NCBI GenBank assembly: GCA_032158125.1
Contig: JASKOT010000005.1
Location: forward strand, 310,001 to 374,000
Direction of reading: 5' to 3'
DNA: 64,000 bases
Source of the DNA: Papiliotrema nemorosa
Taxonomy: Eukaryota > Basidiomycota > Tremellomycetes > Tremellales > Rhynchogastremaceae
A program made the position numbers and the translations under genes. A model generated the notes under the pieces. It was not told the origin of the DNA and ran no database searches. It worked only from the letters and a program-made list of their open reading frames with translations. Every line of letters begins with the position of its first letter. Position 1 is the stretch's first letter. Positions 11,234-21,589 of the stretch are shown piece after piece.

Positions 11234-12662
11234 TTACGCCAAGACGGCCATCGACCAGTCCTTAAAGTAGGCGCTTTGATCTTGAGGACTAGCCCAAGAA
11301 GAGTCGCTTCCACCCTATCGTTCAGCTTGGCGGCATCAGAGATGTTCGATGAACTCACAAAGAACGTCTGAGCCATGATACCGTAAATTTTGGTCTCACT
11401 GTTGACCGAGATCATCAAGTCCTTCAAGGAGATGACCGATTTACCATTGATGAACACTTCTTGTTCGCCATTGGCAACATTGGCATCGTTCAACTTGAGT
11501 CGGATAGCCACCGTGTCCCATGATCCGTCAGACGACCAAGTGAAAGCACCTCGTGCGATGGATTCACCATAGGTCGGGTCACAGACACTCATAGGCGGGG
11601 TCGAGCAGTAGCCTCCATTGTCGTAGGCCGCCGAAGGGAGATAGTTGTAGATCTCTCCCATTCCGTTTGTTCGCCACATGAGTCGAGCAGAGAAACAATC
11701 GTCTCGGTCATTTTGTCGACCACCGGAACAAGACTTGGCCATGTCGAGACTCGTTCCACCGTAAAGACCTGGCAATTTTCCACCTTTGTTGAACTGGAAC
11801 CCTGCTTGGAACATGACGGAGTATGAGAAGACGACCTCCTTGGCACCGGTGATTTCAATTCCGTCGTTATCTCCACTGGAGTAGAAGGAGTATCCGTGAC
11901 CTGGCGCAGAAAGCTTGACGGTTCCAGCGGGGTAGTTGGCGATCAAGGCGTATGATCCATCAGGAGCGTTACCAGCTGAAGGGAGTTTACCGAACGTGAC
12001 GGGTTTTAACGCGCCGTCAACTGGGAGGTCAGTCATCTCACAGAACATGGGCGAGCAAACGTACAAGACATGCTCCCAGCTTCATCGACCACTGTGGTCC
12101 AGTCGGCCGTTCCTCGACCCTGAGGGAAAACATACGCCATCAACCCGCTCAAAATACCAGACCCGCTCGAGCTGGTACTCGAGGATTGCACAGGCGCAGC
12201 CGACGAGGTTGAGGTGTAAGCCTCGTACGAGCTGTACGAGCTAGCGTTGGCATAAATCGCAGAGGCAGAAGTGATCGCTGGAGCAGAGACTTGAGAGTAC
12301 GTCGCGGTCGCTGACTCCGAGGGCTCGGCATGTAAACCCCCACCAAGCGAGGAAGTCACAGTGGAGTTTGTCACTCCGACAGGGTGTTGCGCGACCGTGC
12401 ACGACCGCTTTGACTTTCTCCTTCGAACCTTCCTTTGCCCTTCACGTTTCTGGAAACCGGCAACACCAGACAGGTCATTCGCATTGTGAGGCGCGAAACC
12501 GAAATGAGCCTTGGGGATGGATCGTTCCGACAAGTTGACATCGTCACGATCTTGAATCACAGCAGCTGGGATGGCTGCTCGGTGAGCGTGAGGGTGTCGC
12601 GGGATAGTGTGACCGAACGCGGGTGCGAGGAGGGGTAGGGCGAGGAGGAAAGAGGTGTACAT
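11234..12662 (-). CDS. Secreted polysaccharide lyase family 14-like protein
   Basis: Exons 12065-12662, 11359-12020 and 11234-11314 (two 44-nt introns, donors GTACGT and GTGAGT) encode 446 residues. A signal peptide is clear (MYTSFLLALPLLAPAFG). A Ser/Thr-rich linker spans about 90-190. The C-terminal domain carries the block GGKLPGLYGG (near 275), then a Cys-containing DDCFSARLMWR strand, and finally SPQDQSAYFKDWSMAV, which appears only if the last intron is removed. This order matches fungal proteins annotated as polysaccharide lyase family 14, a jelly-roll fold that cleaves uronic-acid-containing polymers. Extracellular or cell-wall location is inferred, as is a role in remodelling glucuronic-acid-rich wall or capsule polymers. 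There is no GPI signal. Confidence 0.8.
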
Positions 12663-13429
12663 CGCGTCGAGAGGTGGTGATGATGAGTGGTAGAGATGTT
12701 TAAGAGGATAAAGAGGATGTTCGAGTTGACTGAAGAGTCGGTAGGTTGTTGTTCAACGCGGGTAGTGGGGTGCGTTGGACGATCAAAGGGAGCAAGGGGG
12801 GAAGAAGGACGATCAATGCGCTGCACAGATCGACGTGTCTCGAAAAGGTCGGAGTTGGGTGTCAGACCGGATAGGTGAGGTTGGAGATAGGATGTAAGGA
12901 GTGTGAGATGCTACCAGAGCAATCAGCGACGAGGGATGGATGAGAGTGAGGGATAGAGATGAAAGATGAGAGATGAAGGATTTGACGTGAAGGTACTTCG
13001 AGGAACGGGAATCAACGCAACCCATCCAAAGGGATGGCTGGTCGTCGCCTCTTTTCCCTTTTCATGCACTCTACTCGTCCTGGGCCTACTGCCCCCTGCG
13101 TCATCCTCGATAGACCTCTGCAGCATCGCTTCTTTGTTCTAGTCACTCCATGCATGCTTCGCTCGAGACATCAAGGCGATTCTTCGCGGTTTGATCAAGG
13201 CTTGCCGGGGTATTTTTAGGAGACGATGAAAAGGATGCACCCTTTGGGTGAAACGCGTGACAAACAAAACCCCCTTGAACCCTGATGGCGGGCGCGACTT
13301 TGCGACTGCCTTTTGTTCAGCACCGAAGCACGCAACTCAAAAGGGGGCACAATTCAATGCATCCCTCTTGAGCTTGCCTGTAATGTTGCACCGCTTCCCC
13401 AGGAAGCACTGTCAGGCAATCTAATACTT
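12663..13429. other. Promoter region of lyase gene, edge of island
   Basis: Upstream of the lyase gene the DNA is of ordinary composition to about 13.35 kb (GA/CT-rich near 12660-12990). From there CpG becomes rare and the AT-richer island begins. No gene is seen. Confidence 0.5.
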
Positions 13430-13805
13430 AAGAAGACATGGGCATAGATGTGCTACATATCCATTGGACTGGAGAAACTCATGCATATGCTTTGGGTGTC
13501 TCATGTGTATGTGCAAAACTCCTTTCATGCATGGTGCCACAGGACATTCCCTTGTATGGCTCCCCTTGAAGCCCTGATACACAGCTCAGAGTACTTCATT
13601 GTATGCTCCTTGTCAGCAGCGGAGCATCAGGAGTCTATTGTATAAGGGGAGAATCATGACACTTAACATCAAACCTGCTTCAGTCATTGAGACCCCATCA
13701 TAATATTGAGTCCTTTTATCTGCACGCTGTGTCAAAGCTCCTGACAAGTTCTACCTTTGGGCGTCAAACCATTAGTTGTCACTGGTCTCATCTGCCTTAG
13801 GCAGG

Positions 13806-13813
13806 TATAAATA
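13806..13813 (+). promoter_or_regulatory. TATA box (TATAAATA)
   Basis: TATAAATA lies 70 bp upstream of the ATG at 13876, in a good core-promoter position for the secreted calpain-like gene. Confidence 0.6.
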
Positions 13814-13875
13814 GTGTGGCCACACCGCAGACAAAGCTAGCTCTGCCTTTTGGAACATTGAGCATCCTTGCCTCA

Positions 13876-14896
13876 ATGATTCTTGTGCAGTACACATCTG
13901 TGTTACTCTTTGCTATTGGTATGTGTTTTTGATTCGGCATATCCAAGAAGGACCATGCTGACATGAAGGCCTAGTGACAGTAGGGTGTTCAGCCATACCG
14001 TCATCATCCTTGGCTAGTGCACCCTCATCTGCCCCCTCAAGTGCAGCCAGTGGCATAACTGCTGGTAGTCTCCCATGGAATCTCAACCCACAAGGTTATC
14101 TCTTGGGATCAGATGTTGCAGTCTCCCGATGTAGGCCCCCTGTCACTGGACACATGGATAGATGCTGAAATTGTAGCAAACCCTGCAGGTGTCAACCTTG
14201 GTGCTGTGATGGAAAGCATTGTCAGAAGTGACTCCTTCTATTTCACTTCAGGAGCAGGCAAGAGGCTGGAGTTGAGTGGGAGCAATGCTATTGTCACCAT
14301 CAATTCTCCTAACAATGGACGGCCTGTCAATTACACCATTGCACTCAATACCCTTACGGACCGCAACTTTTCCGATGTTGCTCTGTGAGTCATGTCCAAT
14401 GATCTGTTCTGGCAGGTTCCATCTTCCTCTTCTCTGATGTTGACATTGCCAGATGGCCAAATGCCATTGGCCAGGCAATGCTGTTGGCCGGATATTCTGC
14501 CAATGCAGATGGCTCCTTGGCTGCCATGAGCATACCAGCAGCATTCTATGCTCTTACAGGTCTCACACCAACTCAATATGGGAAAAGCAGCTTTATGTCA
14601 AGTGACACAAAAATCATTGATGCCTGGGTGGCCTATGGTCATGCACGCTACACAAAGATCTGGGAAACTCCCAACGCAAAAGGTCCCAACCTCAAAGGAC
14701 CTTATGCCTACACAATCATTGCTATGACAGAATCACAGTGAGTCCAAACAATTGCCATCTTCTCTGATAATCCTTCAGAGTCTGGCTCAGTGACCCAAGT
14801 GTGGAGGAGAAGGTGCCACAAATGTGGTTCCTCTCACAGCTTGCCCAGGATTATGCAAATGTCTACCTTGCAACTGGTGTGGTCGGAACATCTTGA
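13876..14896 (+). CDS. Secreted calpain-like protein, probably inactive
   Basis: Five exons: 13876-13918, 13975-14094, 14135-14384, 14453-14737 and 14779-14896, 271 residues. Introns 1, 3 and 4 have good donors (GTATGT, GTGAGT, GTGAGT). Intron 2 (donor GTTATC, 40 nt) is inferred because the frame must change there. Translation begins with a signal peptide (about 1-20) followed by a Ser/Ala linker. The domain order LWPNAIGQAM, a GY...FYALTG segment, YAYTIIAM and VWLSDPS resembles the calpain (C2) block series WPxLLEKAY, ALTG, HAYTV and VxLRNPWG. The positions expected for catalytic His and Asn are Tyr and Asp, and no Cys sits at the expected nucleophile block (NPAGVNLGAV). If the homology is right it is a pseudoprotease. 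The similarity is by eye and weak. Confidence 0.5.
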
Positions 14897-15109
14897 GGCA
14901 CTGAGTTCTGGGGAGGGAAGACCAGTTGGTTTCTGATACTGCAATCTATGTCTGAGTTGGTGTATGTAAACATACCTGCTTGACTACATTGGGACATTCC
15001 ACATACTCACATTGCCTGTTGCCATGGCCTTTCAGCCAAAGGAATTGGTTGTAGCAAGCCGTAGGTTCTTTGCCGTTCTGTCTTGGTTTTCTGACAAGTG
15101 TTGCAAGTT
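14897..15109. other. 3' flank of calpain-like gene
   Basis: AT-rich DNA with no gene. LTR debris starts at about 15110. Confidence 0.4.
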
Positions 15110-15295
15110 TTTAGCTCTGCCTTTCCTTGGACTTCTTTGGACTTCTTCAGCGATAATCGGTTTCTCAGCAAGTATTGTTGAGTAGCCATTGAAGTAGGCG
15201 ATTTCAGCAAAATAGGCAAAGTCATCGAGGCCTCAGTCATATATCCTTGGTCGCTGGTGGCAAAAATAAGTCGCGTTGAGGTAGCCTTCATGACA
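15110..15295 (-). repeat. Truncated LTR fragment (family A)
   Basis: Read on the minus strand from 15295 it begins TGTCATGAAGGCTA and follows the 5' part of the solo LTRs at 15859 and 22495 for about 190 bp. It is then lost. It has no coding function, and the open frames here are LTR sequence. Confidence 0.6.
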
Positions 15296-15351
15296 AATGT
15301 GAATCATACACTGTGCAGTGTACCCTGTAAGTCTTCCTTTGTTTCCAAGCA

Positions 15352-15749
15352 GGTCACAAGCAGGGTTGTGACTCAATGTAAGACTAGATTATCTAGACAA
15401 GGAAAGAGGTACTCAACATTTTTGGCGACTAGTTACCTGCAAAAGCACTGTCATAGTGGTCTATTGACACAATAGAGAGGCTAAGAAACTGGATCATTCC
15501 CCTTTCCTTGTACTTATATTTCTCTTTCTGCTGAACAGGGTTATTTTGTCAAGGTCGGCTAAAGGGAATGTTGAGGGTTATGGCCAACTGCATAGTTGGG
15601 CATCCGCGGATATTTGGGGATAAACGGTAGCCCTTGACAATAGTTGGTGATAGCCACTCTATTAGGCAATACTCAGCAAAATTGTTCAAGTTGGTGAGGG
15701 GTTTGGTCGAAGATTCTTGGTTCTTGTCAGAGTGGAAAACTTTATGACA
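15352..15749 (-). repeat. Diverged LTR copy (family A relative)
   Basis: Minus-strand copy beginning TGTCATAAAG at 15749 and ending near GTGACC at 15352. It shares the TTGCTGAGTATTGCC, ATATAAGTAC and TTGAGTACCT...TCTAG blocks with the other LTRs but is about 190 bp shorter. Related sequence occurs at 19925-20235. Confidence 0.5.
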
Positions 15750-15828
15750 CATCAAGTCAATTTCCTCTACACACTCTCAGAGGAGAGCTATGCAATATCA
15801 CTGACAGGCTAGAGTCACATGATTTCAG

Positions 15829-16895
15829 AAGCATGGGGTTGATCCTATCCCGGATTGGTGTCTTGAAGGCCAGCTCAACTCAACTTACTTTTGCCACCAA
15901 TGACCAAGCATATATGACCAAGGCTCTAACAACTTTGCCTATTTTGCTGAAACCGCCTACTTCAGCGACTACTCGACGATTCTCGCTGCGGACCCAACTA
16001 TCGCCGAAAAGCACCAAGGAAAGGCAGAGCGTTAGGTGGAATATTGTTCAACTATTTGTCATCATTCCACACCCAGTGATTCCTTTTGTTCATGGTCTGA
16101 TAGATGTACAAGTAGAAGGGAGGCGGTGGATCGTTTCTTTAGCTTTTTGTTATTGAGTCAATACAACACTATAGCAGTGCTTTCTGCATCACTACCCATT
16201 ATCTACTTGTAGTCTTGCCCTCTGTCATCTCCAGCTTATGCTACTCTTGTCTCCTAGCCACTCTTGTCTAAAACCCCTTCCGCCTCATTCACTCTCGGCA
16301 ATCATCATTCAACCCCCAATGATTTAGGCAACTTAGCTACTGGTGGCTAAGTTCACATATCTTGTTGAGTACCTTCTCTTTCTAGGCTAGATAAACTAGT
16401 CACGCACTGGGCTGGTAACTAGTAGTGGAGCAACGTGACAATTGGCCCTAATCTAAAGGAAGTTTGCCAAAGCTTGGCAAAGGTCGTCGGGGACTGAGAG
16501 TGGCCAACGGCGTAGGATAAGATCAACTAACCAAGGCAATGTTTGATGAATTTGACCACAATGTATGCGATGGTAACCAACTACAAGTAAATACCAGTGA
16601 CAGCAAATCAAGGATCGCTGAGGATCATTGATCTTTGACAACTCATCTCTATACCTCATCCCAAACGCTTCCCTCACCAGGCAACCCATGCGTCCATTAT
16701 CCGATCTTGTTGTTGTATCGTCGAAGTTCCTTAATGTTTGAGGTGAACAATAGGCAACCTTGTGCAAATAATCTTAGATCCCTTTTGTTCCTCTATCAGC
16801 CAATGGTGCCAAACTTTGCCATTGTTTTGGAGACCATCAGAATATTCTTGCATCGGACAAGAACAATAAGCAGTGGTGGCAAAACAATAAGATTG
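15829..16895 (+). repeat. Dispersed repeat B, copy 1, split by a solo LTR
   Basis: The left end (15829-15858, GAAGCATGGGGTTGATCC) is separated from the rest (from 16441, ATTGGCCCTAATCTAAAGGA, to about 16895, GGCAAAACAATAAGAT) by the LTR at 15859-16440. Other copies lie at 19346-19840 and 21590-22110. No coding capacity is recognised. The element may itself be an old LTR or a non-autonomous transposon. Confidence 0.65.
15859..16440 (+). mobile_element. Solo LTR with 5-bp target duplication
   Basis: 582 bp starting TGTCTTGAAGGCC and ending CAACGTGACA, flanked by the direct repeat ATTGG at 15854-15858 and 16441-16445. It has TG...CA ends with short terminal inversion (TGTC/TGACA), and a second copy of almost the same length lies at 22495-23080. 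No gag, protease, reverse transcriptase or integrase is present nearby, so this is a solo LTR left by recombination. It is inserted inside repeat B. Confidence 0.85.
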
Positions 16896-17993
16896 TCAAG
16901 ACCCTGTCCTGACATCTTCTACCAACCAACCTTCCACCGCCTCCTCTTGTCTTCTATGACGCTTCCACTGCTCAACTACACCCCACTTTCCTTCGCCTTC
17001 CTCTGCCTTCTCTTGCCCCACCTCTCTTGGCTTACTCAGCAACACCAGTGATGTCATACTTTCCCCTGGATTGCTAAGCAGGATGGATTGAGGCATTTAT
17101 CTGATTGGTCAGTTAATCCCTCATAGGAGAATAGGCTGCATGGATTCCCCATGGATCCCTCATGGATGTCTCATGGGAAACGAGGCATTATTCTGATTGG
17201 CTGGTTGAGTCTTTCTACAGGATTTCATAGCTTTCTTTGCCACAGCATAGGACTCCCTTGCTGAGGTATACATAGCATGCCCTTGGGAGACCAAGTCCCC
17301 CAAGGATCCAATATCTCTTACTCCTCTTATAGTCTTATTCTCTTATTCTTCTCTTCTTGACATCTCTTTGTCACATCACCGGATACTTGACTGGCTTTCT
17401 CTATCAACAGACAAGTCAGATCCTTAGTCATTGTCTGAGTTCCTCCACTACTATCACCTCTCCATATTCCCAGTAGGTTCCTATACCACTGAAGAGTATC
17501 CGCGGCAATCCCTTTTGCCACTTCATTGTCCACCCTGCCTAGCTCAAGCCATCGCCTGCTCTTGCAAGTCAGGTCATAACAAAGATACAGTAGTGAACCT
17601 AATTTCTTCAAAATTCCTTGTTTGTTGGCAATCTTTGCTTGTCCCTAGGCTGGTCATTGGCTACCTTGCGGTGTCAACCCTGACACATGACTTGTTATAT
17701 GAGCTTTTATAGATAGGGTGAAAATCTCTATGACAATTCTCCTTTCAGACAACCTATGGCATCTTGTGTGGTATTCTTCCCATGTTCTCGCCTGTCAGGT
17801 GGGAAGATCATATATGTATGGGGTTTGCCCTTTGTGGTCATGCCCCAAGATACTGACTATGATGCTTCCCATGATGCCCCCACCACCTGGGGTGCTGCCT
17901 ACTTATGATATGCCCATTATCTTGATGGATTCTCTACTCTACCTCAAGCTGAGTTCCACTCTCATCTTTGCACACCACTCTCTGTGAAGACCA
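16896..17993. other. AT-rich spacer without recognised gene
   Basis: About 1.1 kb of CpG-poor DNA. An imperfect 25-bp duplication begins GAGGCATT at 17090 and 17182 (TCTGATTGG core), with reiterated CATGGAT words between the copies. These may be remains of another repeat. No TATA box is evident before the gene at 17994. Confidence 0.4.
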
Positions 17994-18794
17994 ATGGATA
18001 TGCAAGATCAGTCAGCTCTCTCCTCAAGTGATGCAGGTCCTACAACACGATGCAACAGCTCTCTGCTGCTGCCAAAGCCCCAGCAGACATCCTCTAGTCC
18101 CCGCACCATATACATCAGGACCACTCTGCCTGTCTCAGTATATGCAGCAACTGACAACAACAACAATGATGACACTCTGCAACTCTTTCCATCATTGATC
18201 AACTTTAACACTGATGATGATCACAGTATCAAGCGGGAGATCCTACATGGCTGGAGAGGAGTGACAGGCAAAAAAGCAAGAGACCTTCGATTCACTGCAT
18301 ATACTACATTGAAGGATGCTGTGGAGATGATCAATCCAGTGCATCACTCTGATTGGAAGTTGACAGCATCATCTTTTTGGGCACCTCCCACCAATACAAG
18401 TGATGACCTCAAGAAATCCCTTGCCCGCAGCAAGTCTGACAAAGATCAAAAGCAGCTGCTGTGCATGCCTATTTTGGCTTCTGGGGAGAGGACCCATGTC
18501 AGCCGCAAGGACTTGCAGGGATATCTTGGGGACCTTCACCTTACTCAAGGGCATGATGGAAAAATGGTCCCTGGAGATTGTCACATCCTTGAACTTTTTA
18601 GGGGGGACTCTGAAGATACAGAAGGGACCAAGAGTGGATATCAGACTGGTCTCAGTGCTTACTTGCTGGCAGCCTGGTATTGTGTAGGTGACACTGCAAC
18701 TGACACGCCTGGTTTTCTTGATCAGGCTCAGATGACCTTTTCTATCACCCTTGACCAGAGGGGCAACAGGGACGAAGTTTGCATGGAGCACTGA
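17994..18794 (+). CDS. Island paralog family, member 1
   Basis: Intronless frame of 266 codons. It shares with the genes at 20807 and 24002 an ordered set of blocks: TIYIR (38-42), TAYTTLKDAVEMINP (101-115), a W-A-P-P-T strand (129-133), the sequence L-x-L-x4-DG-x3-P-x2-CHILEL-x-RG (about 181-204), and an aliphatic strand with W228. It is the most diverged of the three and has a longer Asn/Asp-rich insertion (52-60). There is no signal peptide or membrane segment, so it is probably cytosolic or nuclear. I do not recognise the family and see no catalytic signature. Alternating hydrophobic strands suggest a beta-rich fold. Absence of introns contrasts with the intron-dense flanks. Confidence 0.65.
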   Translation: MDMQDQSALSSSDAGPTTRCNSSLLLPKPQQTSSSPRTIYIRTTLPVSVYAATDNNNNDDTLQLFPSLINFNTDDDHSIKREILHGWRGVTGKKARDLRFTAYTTLKDAVEMINPVHHSDWKLTASSFWAPPTNTSDDLKKSLARSKSDKDQKQLLCMPILASGERTHVSRKDLQGYLGDLHLTQGHDGKMVPGDCHILELFRGDSEDTEGTKSGYQTGLSAYLLAAWYCVGDTATDTPGFLDQAQMTFSITLDQRGNRDEVCMEH

Positions 18795-18929
18795 CAGATT
18801 GTGTGTTGAGTGTATTGGGAGTTCAGCAAAGGCAACATGCATGCAGAATTTGGGCTTGATGTTGTGGAGGCCATCTCTATGTGTCATAGTATTTGCCACC
18901 CTCTCCATCAACAACCAAAGAATCTCTGA

Positions 18930-19345
18930 CCAAACTCATACCAGCTTAGACAACTTTGCTGAGTATTGCCCATTGGTATGGCTTTTGCCTACTTGCTCTG
19001 AGCCGTAGCAATTATTTTCAGACATCAGCAAATGCCCAACTGTACAGCTGGTTATTGTCCAACCCTTGCTCATCACCCAACCCTTATATCACTTTACTCC
19101 ACTATTAGTCACCAGCCCAATGCAAGACTAGCTTATCTAAGCAAAGAAATAGGTACTCAACAGTTTAGTTGACTCATTACCAGCAACTGAGTCATCTTAG
19201 AGTCATGAAGGCTAGCTCAACACCACTTACATTTGCCACCCACCTATCAACAACCAAGGACATATGACCAAAGCCACACCAACTTTGCCTATTTTGCTGA
19301 AATCGCCTACTCTAGTGACTACTTGACGACTCTTCTTGCTGTGTG
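18930..19345. repeat. Cluster of degenerate LTR fragments
   Basis: Pieces of LTR in both orientations: a TTGCTGAGTATTGCC block near 18957, an inverted LTR end near 19110-19165, and a forward 5' LTR part from about 19201 (AGTCATGAAGGCTAGC) to 19345, where repeat B copy 2 begins. No target duplication is visible, so these are old and rearranged. Confidence 0.5.
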
Positions 19346-19840
19346 TCAGAAGTGTGGGGTTGATCCTATCCTGGATTTGCCCTAACCTAAAGGAAGTTCG
19401 TCAAAACTAGTCAAAGGTCGCTGGGGACTAAGTATAGCCAGCAAAGTAGGATAAAATCAACTAACTAAAGCAAAGTTTGAGTGTGACAAAGAGGATGTAT
19501 ACGAGGATATCAACTACAAGTAACTACTAGTGACTTCTAATTGAGGATTGCTGAGGATTCTTGACCTTTGACAACTCATCTTTATACCTCCTCTGAAAAG
19601 CTCCTCTCTTCAACAAACCCATGCATCCATTATCCGACCTTATTGTGGTATCGTTGAATTTTCTTACTGTTTGAGGTGAACAATAGGCAACTCTGTGCAA
19701 ATAACCTTGGAACCCTATTGTTTGTCTCTCTACCAATGATGCCAAACTTTGCCGTTGTCTCAAAGACAATAAGGATATGACTGTGTCGGCAAGAACAATA
19801 ACGGTCCGTGGCAAAACAATAAGATCCGCCTGCATGCGCC
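19346..19840 (+). repeat. Dispersed repeat B, copy 2
   Basis: Runs from TGTCAGAAGTGTGGGG to about GGCAAAACAATAAGATCC. It can be followed block by block in copies 1 and 3 (TAAAGGA, ATCAACTAA, TTTGAGG-GAACAAT, AAAACAATAAGAT). Confidence 0.6.
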
Positions 19841-19924
19841 AAGCTTCACCGAAGGTTGTCAACTTTTGGCAACGTTTGGTCAGAACCTTGACTTCATAGG
19901 CAAAGTTAGTCAATGTTGTTGTGT

Positions 19925-20371
19925 CACCCATGAGACTAAAGAACCAAATCATTCTCCTTTCTTTGTACTTATATTCCCTCCTCTGCTGAGCAGGGTGGTT
20001 TTGGCAGCAATGGCTAAAGGGGTTGGCTAGGGTTGAACGATAATGAATGAGAGTTGAATGATGAGTGAGGGTTGAACATTGACCGATTATGTGTTGGACG
20101 TCCCCTGATATTTGGCAATAATTGGTACTCTTTAATGAGAGCAGATGATAGCCACATGCATAGGCAATACTCAGCAAAATTGCCTCAGTCGGTGAGGTTT
20201 GGCCAGAAAACCTTGGGTATGCTGGTAATGGTGGCATTTATGTGACGTGTTGTGCTGGCCTCCATAACACCTTGGACGATGCTGGCCAATGACACAGTGT
20301 CACCCCAGACATCTTGCCTAGATAAGCTAGTCTTGCAGGGGACTGACAATCAGTAGGGAAGCATTGTGACA
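19925..20371. repeat. LTR-related sequence
   Basis: 19925-20235 read on the minus strand resembles the LTR at 15352-15749 (TTGCTGAGTATTGCC, ATATAAGTAC). 20310-20371 read forward resembles the LTR 3' end (TAGATAAGCTAGTC...TGTGACA). It is a composite of fragments. Confidence 0.45.
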
Positions 20372-20641
20372 CAAGTCACAAGTATTCATTGAGCATCATC
20401 AACTCGCCCATCATTGTCATGACAGCAATATATGCCGCTCGAATTGACTTGAGCAGTTGAATTCAAAGCCTCCTCTTAGAGTGGTCTTGATCACCTGTTA
20501 AGTGGCATGCCAGTGTGACAATCATGTAGGCACCATGAGACAAATTTCGCTCACCCATAGTCAAAACAACTCCCAGGGACAGACATTTTGGTTTTACTGT
20601 AGAGATTTTCACACAGGTCACAAAATTCACACACTTTTCTG

Positions 20642-20716
20642 AACCTTTGTTTGGTGTTTCTCAAGACACACAAAGAGCATTGAATTTCCCACCTCAGCCT
20701 CTATTGCATATAAAAG
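20642..20716 (+). promoter_or_regulatory. Promoter: 15-bp shared word plus TATA box
   Basis: AACCTTTGTTTGGTG at 20642-20656 is identical to a word upstream of member 3 (23833-23847). TATAAAAG follows at 20709-20716, 52 bp later, and the ATG is 98 bp from the TATA start. The arrangement is nearly the same in member 3, which points to a shared activator site. Confidence 0.6.
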
Positions 20717-20806
20717 TTCTATCTTCTTCCCCCCGCCTAGTTCTCACCACGACTTGTCTTTGCTTTGCACTCACACTCACCAGAGTACCTTAACCTCCAG
20801 CCCACA

Positions 20807-21562
20807 ATGACAAAACCAGACTCAAGTGACTCTCAAGGGACATTGGACATCACCATTCACTTTGAAGAGGGTACTGATTCCTCAGAAAAACAGGAAGTCC
20901 CATCTTCCAACACAATATATGTGAGGATTCCCAGAAAACTTGGAATGCAAGACACATCACTGGGTCAGTCCAGGGTGACTTTTGTAACCTTGAAGCCACG
21001 GGATCGATCCCAAAAGCAATTTCCCCCACCTACAGCCTTCAGAAAGTCTTTTGGGGAAGACTTTCCTGTTACTGCATACACAAGTCTCCAGGATGCTGTA
21101 GACAAAGAAAACCCAATGGGGCAATCATGGTCACTGAAGGCAACATTGATCTGGGCCATCCCTACTGACAGAAGCAATCAGTTGCAGGCACTGATTGAGG
21201 ACACGCAAGCTTCACCAGAAAGAGGGATGTTGTGTTGCTCGCCTGTTCCAGATATTGTTGATCCCATGGGTCATTCCACCAAGGACAACATCATGCATCA
21301 GCTCAGCACACTCAACCTTGAGAAATTTGACGATGGGACATCCTTGCCTGATGATTGTCATGTCCTCAAGCTAACAAGGGGGGCAACAATGAGCAAAAAG
21401 AATGGTGACATACCCTGGTCAACCAATTTTCAGCTTTCCATCCCTGCAACCTGGGCGGTGAAAGGGCATGATCCCACAATTGATGGTGAGCCTGTTGAGC
21501 TGACTGTTCTGGTTCACCCTTCACTTGATTTGATGAGTTCAATGAAGAGAAAGACACGGTGA
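20807..21562 (+). CDS. Island paralog family, member 2
   Basis: Intronless, 251 codons. The ATG at 20807 was chosen because it follows a TATA box by 98 bp and because the protein then begins like member 3 (LDITIHFE here, LHFEITIAS there). Blocks are TIYVR (36-40), TAYTSLQDAVDKENP (89-103), IWAIPT (115-120), the sequence L-x-L-x4-DG-x3-P-x2-CHVLKLTRG (about 169-192), WSTNFQLS (204-211) and ATWAVKG (214-220). The C-terminus is basic. No known domain, signal peptide or membrane helix is present. Codon choice avoids CpG. The frame is intact, so the gene is probably under selection. Confidence 0.7.
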   Translation: MTKPDSSDSQGTLDITIHFEEGTDSSEKQEVPSSNTIYVRIPRKLGMQDTSLGQSRVTFVTLKPRDRSQKQFPPPTAFRKSFGEDFPVTAYTSLQDAVDKENPMGQSWSLKATLIWAIPTDRSNQLQALIEDTQASPERGMLCCSPVPDIVDPMGHSTKDNIMHQLSTLNLEKFDDGTSLPDDCHVLKLTRGATMSKKNGDIPWSTNFQLSIPATWAVKGHDPTIDGEPVELTVLVHPSLDLMSSMKRKTR

Positions 21563-21589
21563 TGGTTCTATTGTTCTGGCACCCAAGTG

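Noticed and set aside
15007..16156. Open frames with IFATSDQGYMTEA-like or LTFATNDQAYMTKA-like sequence
   Set aside because: They lie inside LTR copies and recur in each copy (also 22232-22753), including in opposite orientation. They are repeat sequence, not conserved genes.
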